From the NCBI GenBank assembly GCA_963812915.1, contig CAWEXB010000009.1, forward strand, positions 124,001-188,000: 64,000 bases of DNA, written 5' to 3'. Both the position numbers and the translations under genes were made by a program. Numbering within the stretch: position 1 is the stretch's first letter; each line of letters starts with the position of its first letter. This document shows, piece after piece, positions 32,187 through 38,747 of the stretch. Origin of the DNA: JACVRW01 sp963812915. Its GTDB lineage: Bacteria; Actinomycetota; Thermoleophilia; Solirubrobacterales; Thermoleophilaceae. Below the pieces are notes generated by a model. That model did no database searches and was not told the DNA's origin. It worked only from the letters and a program-made list of their open reading frames with translations.

Positions 32187-33161
32187 ATGCAGGCCGTGGT
32201 GGTCCGCGAACCCGGCGGGCCCGAGGTTCTGCGGCTCGAGGAGCTTTCGGTCCCTGAGGCGCGCCCGGGCTGGGTTCTGGTGCGCGTTCGGGCCTTCGGC
32301 CTCAACCGCTCCGAGCTCGTCACCCGGCGCGGCGGCTCCGGGGACGCCGTGAGATTCCCCCGCGTGCTGGGGATCGAGTGCGTCGGCGAGGTCGTGGAGG
32401 CGCCCGGCGCCGACCTGCGTCGCGGCCAGAGGGTGGTCGCCGCGATGGGCGGGATGGGCCGCGACTACGACGGCGGCTACGCGCAGTACGCGCTGCTGCC
32501 GGTCGGGCAGGTGATCCCGGTGGAGACCACGCTCGACTGGCCGCGACTGGGCGCGATCCCCGAGAGCTTTGGAACCGCGTGGGGCTCCCTGGACCAGCTC
32601 GCGCTCAAGGCCGGCGGGTCGCTTCTGGTTCGCGGAGGGACCTCCTCGGTCGGAATGGCGGCGATCACGATCGGGAAGGACCACGGTCTCGCCGTCTTCG
32701 CCACGACGCGCCAGGAAGGCAAGGGCGCCGCGCTCGAGGCGGCCGGCGTCGATCACGTGGTCGTCGACGACGGACGCGCTGCGGCGAAGGTTCGGGAGAT
32801 CGCGCCCGACGGAGTCGACGGCCTCCTCGAGCTGGTCGGTCCGGGCTCCCTCATCGACTCGCTGACGGCCGTCCGAGCCGGCGGCCGGGCCTGCATTTCG
32901 GGCTTCCTCGAGGGCGACTGGAACGTGGAGCCGGGGCGCGCCGAGGCGGCGCGGCTCGGCATACCGCTGACTGGCTTCCGGAGCGGCACGATCAACGTCG
33001 ACAGCTACGGCGAGATCTTCCAAGACATCGTCCGCCGCGTCGAAGAGGGCCGTTACCGCGACAACCTGGACCGTACCTTCCCGCTCGCCGAGATCGGCGA
33101 GGCGCACCGCTACATGGAGGCGAATCGCGCCGCCGGCAAGGTGGTCGGGCTACCTCCGTAG
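32187..33161 (+). CDS. Zinc-less alcohol dehydrogenase / quinone oxidoreductase-like enzyme
   Basis: The 324-residue product begins MQAVVVREPGGPEVLRLEEL (ATG 32187; GTG 32178 is possible). It has FPRVLGIECVGEVVEAPGAD, a nucleotide-binding LLVRGGTSSVGMAAITIGKD, and an end typical of QOR proteins, FPLAEIGEAHRYMEANRAAG. No zinc ligands are present. It lies 18 bp after the AHSA1 gene and may be the third gene of that operon. Its 3' end overlaps the convergent phosphoesterase by 12 bp. Confidence 0.88.
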   Translation: MQAVVVREPGGPEVLRLEELSVPEARPGWVLVRVRAFGLNRSELVTRRGGSGDAVRFPRVLGIECVGEVVEAPGADLRRGQRVVAAMGGMGRDYDGGYAQYALLPVGQVIPVETTLDWPRLGAIPESFGTAWGSLDQLALKAGGSLLVRGGTSSVGMAAITIGKDHGLAVFATTRQEGKGAALEAAGVDHVVVDDGRAAAKVREIAPDGVDGLLELVGPGSLIDSLTAVRAGGRACISGFLEGDWNVEPGRAEAARLGIPLTGFRSGTINVDSYGEIFQDIVRRVEEGRYRDNLDRTFPLAEIGEAHRYMEANRAAGKVVGLPP

Positions 33162-33707
33162 CTCCAGAACGGACGCACCCCGCACCCAGACCACCTCGGT
33201 CGCGCCGAGTCGGTGCGTCCGCCGGCGGGGGTCCGGGGTCGTGTGCCCGTGGAGCAGGTACCGGGGCCGATGGCGCATCACCCAGTCGCGTAGCGCGGAG
33301 AAGCCGACGTGCGCCGGATCGTCCGGCTCGTCGTTCACCCCGCGCGGCGGGGAATGGCAGAGCAGCACGTCCGCGGACGGCAGCCGGCGGGCGAGGTCCG
33401 CGGCTTCCTCCTGTGTGTACTGGTGGGGGCCGTCCGAGTACCGCACGCATCCCTCGAACCCCGCGAAGCTCCAACCGCCGACCCCCTCCCGGGTCAAGTG
33501 GACGTCGCGAATGCCAAATGTCGTGAGCTCGTGCTCCGCGTCGTGGTTGCCGTGCACGCCCAGGCGCGGCAGATCGATGCTCGCCAGCGAGGCGATCCAC
33601 GCGGGCTCCAGGTCGCCGAGCGTGACGACGGCGTCGGGCTGGTTGCTCGCGACCAGCTCCGCGGCGTCTACCGGCGGCGCTTCGTCGGCGAGGGCTAGGA
33701 CCCGCAT
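33150..33707 (-). CDS. Calcineurin-like metallophosphoesterase
   Basis: The 185-residue protein has the motifs MRVLALADEAPP (the usual D-x-H is reduced to a single Asp), VVTLGDLEPAW (GD), LGVHGNHDAEHELTTFG (GNHD), VLLCHSPPRGVND and YLLHGHTTPDPRR (GHT). It is smaller than most and resembles actinobacterial YfcE-like phosphodiesterases. The missing first-motif His could weaken one metal site. A very stable hairpin lies 47-80 bp upstream of its start, between it and the efflux gene. Substrate unknown. Confidence 0.82.
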   Translation of the reverse strand: MRVLALADEAPPVDAAELVASNQPDAVVTLGDLEPAWIASLASIDLPRLGVHGNHDAEHELTTFGIRDVHLTREGVGGWSFAGFEGCVRYSDGPHQYTQEEAADLARRLPSADVLLCHSPPRGVNDEPDDPAHVGFSALRDWVMRHRPRYLLHGHTTPDPRRRTHRLGATEVVWVRGASVLELRR

Positions 33708-33753
33708 CGGTGTCGACGGTATTCGACCCCGAGCAGCGCCGCTTGAACCCAGA

Positions 33754-33787
33754 GGGGGGCGCCGCCGCGCCGCCGGCGGCGCCCCCC
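33754..33787. terminator. Very stable GC hairpin between the MFS efflux gene and the phosphoesterase
   Basis: The arms GGGGGGCGCCGCCG (33754-33767) and CGGCGGCGCCCCCC (33774-33787) form a perfect 14-bp stem with a 6-nt loop. It lies 10 bp past the stop of the leftward MFS gene and thus terminates or insulates that transcript. Confidence 0.75.
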
Positions 33788-33797
33788 GGGCCGCCCG

Positions 33798-35225
33798 CTA
33801 CGCGGGCTGCACGACCCGCGTCCGGCGGCGTAGCGTGGTGGCCGCCACGCCGAGGGCGGCGGCGACCACGGAGACGACGATCGCCGCCTGGAACCCGTCC
33901 AGGACCGCCGATGGCGACCCCCCGGGCCCCGCGGCGGCGTTGTTGACCGCCGTCACGATGGCGAGGAAGAGCGCCCCGCCGAACTGGAACGAGGTGTTCA
34001 CGAGGCCGCCGGCCAACCCCTGCTCCTCGGGCGCGACGCCGTTGGTGGCGGCGACGTTGAGCGGTCCATAGGCAAGGGCAAAGCCGAGCCCGGCGAGAAT
34101 GAAGGTCGGCAGCATCTCGAGCGGGTAGCCCGAGTCCAAGCCGATCGGCAGGAAGAGCGCGTAGCCTGCCGCCGTCGATGCCAGTCCGGCCCCGATGAGA
34201 CGGGTAGTGCCGAAGCGCTCGATCAGCGGGACCATGCGCGGCGCAAGCAACGCGACCAGGAGACCGCCTGGGAAGATCGCCAGCCCCGTCTCGAGCGCCG
34301 ACCATCCGCGAATCTGCTGCATGTAGAGAGTGGCGATGAACTGGAAGCCGAACCAACCGCCGATCAGCGCCATCGCGCCCAGGTTGGCCCTCACCAGCGA
34401 GCTGGAACGCAGGATGCCCAGGCGCACCAAGGGGGCGGGTGCCCGCTGCTCGTGTACGACGAAGGCCGCGAGTATCGCTGCGGCGGCCGCAAACCCGGCG
34501 AGGGTCCGTGCCGACAGCCACCCGGCATCGGGCGCCTCTACCAGCGTGAACACCAGCAGCAGCATCCCTACCGTGACGCCGACTGCGCCGGCGAGGTCGA
34601 AGCGGGACGACGAGCGCGGGGGGCGGCCGTCGTTGGGTACCAGGCGAATCGCCGCCAGAAGGGTCAGGAGAGCGAGCGGCGCGGGGAAGACAAACACCCA
34701 GCGCCAGCCGATCTCGGTCAGGAGTCCGCTGAAGACGAGCCCCAACGAGAAGCCGGTCGCACCGGTCGCCGTGTAGATCGCGAGCGCCTTGTTGCGGGCC
34801 GGGCCCTCGGCGAAGCTGGTCGTGATGATCGACAGCCCCGCGGGCGCCGTAAACCCGGCGCTGATGCCCTTGATGAACCGGGTGGCGATCAGGAGGGCGC
34901 CGTCGTTCGCCAACGCACCGAGTCCCGAGGCGACGACGAACACGCCGAGCGAGATCAGGAACACCCGGCGCCGGCCGAGGAGGTCGGCGGCTCGTCCGCC
35001 GAGCAGGAGGAACCCGCCATAACCGAGCACGTAGGCGCTCACAACCCACTGCAGCGAGCTCGTAGACATGTCGAGGTCGTCGCGGATCGAGGGGAGGGCG
35101 ACGCCGGTGCTCGACACGTCCATGGCGTCGAGGAAGAGGGCGCCGCAGAGTACGAGGAGCGCGCCCCAGGCGGCCTTGCTCAGGCGGCCGGTGCCGTCGT
35201 CGAGGGAGGAAAGAGCTGAAGACAC
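33798..35225 (-). CDS. MFS drug efflux transporter (DHA2/EmrB-QacA type)
   Basis: The 475-residue membrane protein has about 14 hydrophobic segments. The N-terminal signature is LFLDAMDVSSTGVALPSIRD, then WVVSAYVLGYGGFLLLGGRA and ADLLGRRRVF (motif A), and KGISAGFTAPAGLSIITTSF (motif C region), all diagnostic of DHA2 proton antiporters. A second motif-like segment, FALAYGPLNVAATNGVAPEE, is near the C-terminus. It is divergent from an ArsR gene with TTGTTCGA repeats between, so it is probably an inducible efflux pump under that repressor. It is the intact counterpart of the remnant at 22562-22980. Confidence 0.93.
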   Translation of the reverse strand: MSSALSSLDDGTGRLSKAAWGALLVLCGALFLDAMDVSSTGVALPSIRDDLDMSTSSLQWVVSAYVLGYGGFLLLGGRAADLLGRRRVFLISLGVFVVASGLGALANDGALLIATRFIKGISAGFTAPAGLSIITTSFAEGPARNKALAIYTATGATGFSLGLVFSGLLTEIGWRWVFVFPAPLALLTLLAAIRLVPNDGRPPRSSSRFDLAGAVGVTVGMLLLVFTLVEAPDAGWLSARTLAGFAAAAAILAAFVVHEQRAPAPLVRLGILRSSSLVRANLGAMALIGGWFGFQFIATLYMQQIRGWSALETGLAIFPGGLLVALLAPRMVPLIERFGTTRLIGAGLASTAAGYALFLPIGLDSGYPLEMLPTFILAGLGFALAYGPLNVAATNGVAPEEQGLAGGLVNTSFQFGGALFLAIVTAVNNAAAGPGGSPSAVLDGFQAAIVVSVVAAALGVAATTLRRRTRVVQPA

Positions 35226-35286
35226 GAATTGCTCCTTACGGGGGGTGGAAACAAGAGGGGGTGGCGGCCGCCACCCCGTTGAGCTA

Positions 35287-35332
35287 TTGTTCGATCAGCA
35301 TCGTACTTTGTTGTTCGACGTCTGTCAAACAA
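35287..35332. promoter_or_regulatory. TTGTTCGA repeats, operator of the divergent MFS/ArsR pair
   Basis: TTGTTCGA occurs at 35287-35294 and 35311-35318, 24 bp apart. The second copy also forms an imperfect inverted repeat with GTCAAACAA (8 of 9 positions) that reaches the ArsR start codon. The region is AT-rich compared with its surroundings. The position fits repression of both divergent genes. Confidence 0.65.
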
Positions 35333-35661
35333 TGATCTCAGAAAAGTCACTTCCGCCCGACCTAGCCAGGGTCGACGTCGTAACGGTGCTGCAGGCGCTG
35401 GCGGATCCCGTGCGGCTCGAGATCGTGCGTCAGCTGGCGGGATGTGAGAACAGCGCTCCCGGCGAGCTGGCGTGCGGGCAGATCGAGCTCCCGGTCGGGA
35501 AGTCCACGGCCAGCCACCACCTCAAGACCTTGTCGTCCGCGGGTATCACCACGGAGCGGGAGGAGGGCACGCGCAAGTTCATCCGCCTTCGCCGCGAGGA
35601 GCTCGATCGGCGCTTTCCCGGCCTCGTCGACTCGGTGTTGAACGCCCGGGACGAGGCCTGA
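35332..35661 (+). CDS. ArsR family transcriptional regulator of the efflux gene
   Basis: The 109-residue regulator begins MISEKSLPPDLARVDVVTVL, has QALADPVRLEIVRQLAGCE, a recognition region VGKSTASHHLKTLSSAGITT and a basic wing TEREEGTRKFIRLRREELDR. Two cysteines (CENSAPGELACGQ) lie before the recognition helix and might sense thiol-reactive compounds or oxidants; this is an inference. The ATG lies at the edge of the inverted repeat, with no ribosome site, as for other ArsR genes in the window. Confidence 0.9.
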   Translation: MISEKSLPPDLARVDVVTVLQALADPVRLEIVRQLAGCENSAPGELACGQIELPVGKSTASHHLKTLSSAGITTEREEGTRKFIRLRREELDRRFPGLVDSVLNARDEA

Positions 35662-35686
35662 CGCCCGCTACGGGCCGGTCTCCGCC

Positions 35687-36484
35687 TCAGTCCCCCAGCC
35701 ACTCCTTGAGCCTGACGCGCGCCGCGAGGGCCGAGAAGTCGCCCGTGTCGCGGATCCTCTCCGCAGCCTCCGCCATCGCGGCGACCGCGACGAAGGCCAG
35801 CGCGCCTCCCACGCTGATCCGCTGACCGCCCGCGTCGACGATCTCCCCCATCGACATGCCCGGATGCGCCAGCACGTTGAGAGGCTTCGAAGTGGCCTCC
35901 GCCACCGCTCGGATCTCGTCCCCGTTACGGAGTCCGGGGGCATACAGAACGTCGGCGCCGGCCCGCTCGTAGGCCTGCAGGCGCTCGATGGTGTCATCGA
36001 GGTCCGGGTTCCCGCGGATGTGATTCTCGGCTCGGGCCGTAAGCGCGAACCCGAAGCCCAGACGCCCGGCCGCCTCGCTCGCCGCGGCCACCCGCTCCGC
36101 CGCGTGCTCGCGCCCGTAGATCTCGCCGCTGGGATCGTAATCCTCGATCGAGCCGCCGACGGCGCCCGCCTCGGCCGCCCGGGTGATGGCCGATGCTGCG
36201 TCCTTCGGATCGGGCCCGTAGCCGTTCTCCAGATCCACAGACACCGGGAGTGTCGAGGAGCGGGCGAGCATCCGGACGTGCTCCATCACCTCGTCGGGAC
36301 CGGCGCCGCCGTCCCGGCGCCCGAGCGTGAACGCGAAGCCGGAGCTGGTGGTCGCTAGCGCCCTGAACCCGAGCGCCTGCAGCACCCTGGCCGATCCGGC
36401 GTCCCACGGGTTCGGAATGATGAACGGCTCGCCCTCGTGCAGCTCGCGGAAGTCCGCCGCCTTCTCCTCCTGCGTGCGTTCCAC
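35687..36484 (-). CDS. Isocitrate lyase / PEP mutase family enzyme
   Basis: The 265-residue TIM-barrel enzyme starts at GTG 36484 behind AAGGAGG. It has FIIPNPWDAGSARVLQALGF, the metal-binding LPVSVDLENGYGPDPKDA, GGSIEDYDPSGEIYGREHAA and TARAENHIRGNPDLDDTIER. These are the conserved features of the oxaloacetate decarboxylase/PEP mutase-like subgroup, which cleaves or rearranges C-C or P-C bonds in 2-oxo acids. The active Cys of isocitrate lyase (KKCGH) is not found. It is divergent from soxR, so it may belong to the oxidative stress response; the substrate is unknown. Confidence 0.88.
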   Translation of the reverse strand: MERTQEEKAADFRELHEGEPFIIPNPWDAGSARVLQALGFRALATTSSGFAFTLGRRDGGAGPDEVMEHVRMLARSSTLPVSVDLENGYGPDPKDAASAITRAAEAGAVGGSIEDYDPSGEIYGREHAAERVAAASEAAGRLGFGFALTARAENHIRGNPDLDDTIERLQAYERAGADVLYAPGLRNGDEIRAVAEATSKPLNVLAHPGMSMGEIVDAGGQRISVGGALAFVAVAAMAEAAERIRDTGDFSALAARVRLKEWLGD

Positions 36485-36584
36485 CCGTTCCTCCTTCGTC
36501 GTCGATGCCGGCCGGGTCGGGATGAAAGCAGTCGTAGTTCTCCTGGCGAGCGATGCGGCGTCGCGCGTGGTGAAGTACGTGATC

Positions 36585-37040
36585 ATGGCCGAGCTGTTGA
36601 CCATCGGAGAAGTCGCACGGCGCAGCGGCGTGGCGGCCTCCGCCCTTCGCTTCTACGAAGAGCGGGGCCTGATCAGTTCGGAGCGGAGCTCGGCGGGCCA
36701 TCGCCGTTTCGCGCGCCCGGTGATCAGGCGTGTGGCATTCATCGTGTTCGCGCAGCGCGTCGGCCTGAGCCTCGACGAGATCCACGGCGAGCTGGCCAAG
36801 CTGCCCGCGGACCGCGTGCCGAACCGGCGGGATTGGTCACGGCTCTCGCGCGCGTGGAGCGCCCGAATCGACGAGCGGATCGCCGAGCTCGAGCGCCTCA
36901 AGGCCGGCCTGACCGACTGCATCGGATGCGGCTGCCTCTCGCTCGATCGCTGTCGCCTGGCGAACCCCGGCGATCGTGCGGCCGCCGGCGGGCCCGGACC
37001 GCGCTACTGGATCGGCGACCCGCGCCCGGTGGTTCGGTAG
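36585..37040 (+). CDS. soxR: Redox-sensitive MerR-family activator SoxR
   Basis: The 151-residue regulator begins MAELLTIGEVARRSGVAASA with the MerR helix-turn-helix, followed by the wing GLISSERSSAGHRRFARPVI and a dimerisation helix. The 2Fe-2S cysteines C112, C115, C117 and C123 are in DCIGCGCLSLDRC, the exact CX2CXCX5C of SoxR. Oxidation of the cluster by redox-cycling compounds activates transcription. The 100 bp between it and the divergent PEP mutase-family gene should contain its operator; no classical SoxR box was recognised. Confidence 0.95.
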   Translation: MAELLTIGEVARRSGVAASALRFYEERGLISSERSSAGHRRFARPVIRRVAFIVFAQRVGLSLDEIHGELAKLPADRVPNRRDWSRLSRAWSARIDERIAELERLKAGLTDCIGCGCLSLDRCRLANPGDRAAAGGPGPRYWIGDPRPVVR

Positions 37041-37059
37041 CGGCCCTATCCTGCCGGGC

Positions 37060-37737
37060 ATGGCCGACCCTCCTCCCCGCTGGGCGACGTTCGACTGCTA
37101 CGGAACGCTCGTCGATTGGAACCGCGGCATCGGCACCGAGCTCGGCCGCCTGTTCGGCGAGTCGAGAGCGGAAGAGCTCCTGGGCTCCTATCACGCGATC
37201 GAGCCGCGCATCCAGCGCGAGCAACCGACCTCGAGCTACCGCGACGTGATGGCCTTGGCGCTCGCCGAGCTCGCCTCCGAGGCCGGCGCCGAGCTCACGG
37301 AGGAGGAGCGGGACGCGCTCGGGCGCTCGCTTCCCGACTGGCCGGTGTTCCCCGAGGTGCCGGACGCCCTTGCCGAGGCCAAGCGGCGAGGGTGGAGGCT
37401 CGTCGCCCTCTCGAATACCGATCGCGACCTGATCGAAGCCTCGTTGCGCACGATCGGCGTCTCGTTCGACGGCGCGATCGTCGCCTCGGAGGTCGGCTCG
37501 TACAAGCCGGCGCACGGCCACTGGCGAGCCTTCTACGAGTGGTCGGACGCCGACCGGGCGCGCCACGTGCACGTGGCCCAGAGCCACTTCCACGACATCG
37601 CTCCCGCAAGCGAGCTCGGCATCCGCTCGATCTGGATCAACCGTCTCGGGGAGCAGGGAGAGCCGGCGCCGACGCGAGAGCTCTCCGATCTCGCCGGGCT
37701 GGGCGCCGCGCTCGACGAGCTCGTTCCGCCGCGCTAG
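37060..37737 (+). CDS. HAD superfamily hydrolase (haloacid dehalogenase-like)
   Basis: The 225-residue protein begins MADPPPRWATFDCYGTLVDW, with motif I DxYGTL (nucleophile Asp). Motif II is LVALSNTDRDLIEA, motif III is VGSYKPAHGHWRAFYEW with the conserved Lys, and motif IV is VHVAQSHFHDIAPASELGIR. The layout matches type II haloacid dehalogenases, although the usual substrate-gripping residues cannot be confirmed. It lies 19 bp after soxR and may be co-transcribed. Confidence 0.9.
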   Translation: MADPPPRWATFDCYGTLVDWNRGIGTELGRLFGESRAEELLGSYHAIEPRIQREQPTSSYRDVMALALAELASEAGAELTEEERDALGRSLPDWPVFPEVPDALAEAKRRGWRLVALSNTDRDLIEASLRTIGVSFDGAIVASEVGSYKPAHGHWRAFYEWSDADRARHVHVAQSHFHDIAPASELGIRSIWINRLGEQGEPAPTRELSDLAGLGAALDELVPPR

Positions 37738-37794
37738 CCAAGCGCGCGGTAGAGACCTTGCGCCGCCGGCTCGAGCTCGGCGATCCGCCTCGCG

Positions 37795-37822
37795 TTGACA
37801 TATTCCCATATGGGTATATGAT
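37795..37822 (+). promoter_or_regulatory. Promoter and operator of the second ArsR-AHSA1 operon
   Basis: TTGACA (37795-37800) and TATGAT (37817-37822) are separated by 16 bp, a near-consensus sigma-70 promoter. Between them lies the 10-bp palindrome CCCATATGGG (37805-37814). The predicted start of transcription falls at about 37829, directly at the GTG 37830 of the ArsR gene. Confidence 0.75.
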
Positions 37823-37829
37823 TGTTCCC

Positions 37830-38162
37830 GTGGCAAGAGCAGCGACGACAGCGGACGCGTTCAACGCGGTGGCCGAGCCCCGGCGGCGGCAGATCCTGGA
37901 CCTCCTCGTCGGCGGCGAGCGCCCCGTGAACGACCTGGTGCGCCGGCTTGGGCTGGCCCAGCCACAGGTGTCCAAGCACCTGCGGGTGCTCCGAGAGGTG
38001 GGAGCGGTTGACGTGCGTGACGAAGGACGACAGCGGCTGTACCGGCTGAACGGGCACGCGCTCAAGCCCATCCACGACTGGGTGAAGAACTACGAGCGCG
38101 CGTGGTCGGAGCGGTTCGACGAGTTGGATGTCGTGCTGGACGACCTCAACAAGAAGGAGTAA
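37830..38162 (+). CDS. ArsR family transcriptional regulator
   Basis: The 110-residue regulator starts VARAATTADAFNAVAEPRRR and has RRLGLAQPQVSKHLRVLREV as recognition region and a wing RDEGRQRLYRLNGHALKP. A promoter directly upstream predicts a leaderless mRNA starting at GTG 37830; ATG 37818 would lie inside the -10 element. It is paired with the AHSA1 gene 4 bp downstream. It is related to, but clearly different from, the ArsR at 31403. Confidence 0.92.
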   Translation: MARAATTADAFNAVAEPRRRQILDLLVGGERPVNDLVRRLGLAQPQVSKHLRVLREVGAVDVRDEGRQRLYRLNGHALKPIHDWVKNYERAWSERFDELDVVLDDLNKKE

Positions 38163-38166
38163 AGAG

Positions 38167-38667
38167 ATGGCAGTGGCGAGCACAGGAACGGCGAAGGTGA
38201 CGCTCCCGACGGATGAGCAGATCCTCATCACGCGGGAGTTCAACGCGCCCAAGGACCTGGTGTACAAGGCGTACACGGAGCCCGAGCTGGTCAAGCGCTG
38301 GTGGAGCGGCCAGCGCGGCGAGATGACGTCGTGCGAGATCGACCTGCGAGTCGGCGGGACGTGGCGCTACGTGATGGTGGCGAACAACGAATTCGAGGTC
38401 GCCTTCCACGGCGAGTACCGCGAGATCGTCCCGAACGAGCGAATCGTCACGACCGAGGTCTACGAGGGCCTGCCCGAGGACCAGCAGCCCGAAGAGGACG
38501 TGGTGAACATCGTCAGCTTCACCGAGGCGGACGGGCGCACGACCCTCACGCTGCTCGTGCAGACCCCGAGCAAGGAGGTCCGCGACGCGATCATCAACTC
38601 CGGCATGGAAGCCGGCATGCAGGAGGGGATGGACCTCCTGGAGCAGGTCGCGATCTCGCTCCGCTGA
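38167..38667 (+). CDS. SRPBCC/AHSA1-domain protein
   Basis: The 166-residue protein begins at ATG 38167 behind AAGAAGGAG. It has LITREFNAPKDLVYKAYTEP, RWWSGQRGEMTSCEIDLRVG and GTWRYVMVANNEFEVAFHGE, the AHSA1 signature (W-W and G-G-x-W). The end, GMEAGMQEGMDLLEQVAISL, is the standard C-terminal helix that closes the ligand pocket. It is the better-conserved of the two AHSA1 proteins here. A strong terminator follows 23 bp after the stop. Confidence 0.93.
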   Translation: MAVASTGTAKVTLPTDEQILITREFNAPKDLVYKAYTEPELVKRWWSGQRGEMTSCEIDLRVGGTWRYVMVANNEFEVAFHGEYREIVPNERIVTTEVYEGLPEDQQPEEDVVNIVSFTEADGRTTLTLLVQTPSKEVRDAIINSGMEAGMQEGMDLLEQVAISLR

Positions 38668-38690
38668 GCAGGGAAGCGGCCTCGAATCGA

Positions 38691-38725
38691 AGCCGCCGGC
38701 CACGCGGTGGGCGTGGCCGGCGGCT
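38691..38725. terminator. Rho-independent terminator after the AHSA1 gene
   Basis: A perfect 14-bp stem (arms AGCCGCCGGCCACG and CGTGGCCGGCGGCT, 7-nt loop) is followed by TTTCTC. It sits between the convergent AHSA1 and GH3 genes and could serve both. Confidence 0.8.
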
Positions 38726-38747
38726 TTCTCAGCTCGGGGCCCGCCGG

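Noticed and set aside
31386..33107. 573-codon minus-strand frame opposite ArsR, AHSA1 and the quinone reductase-like gene
   Set aside because: Shadow of three recognisable plus-strand genes; composition is typical of antisense translation in GC-rich DNA.
36485..36584. SoxR operator between soxR and the PEP mutase-family gene
   Set aside because: No sequence close to the known 18-bp SoxR box could be recognised, so no site is reported.
37116..38162. Fused 348-codon frame ending in the ArsR protein
   Set aside because: The upstream part is a shadow of the HAD hydrolase gene. A near-consensus promoter and palindrome mark the true ArsR start at 37830.
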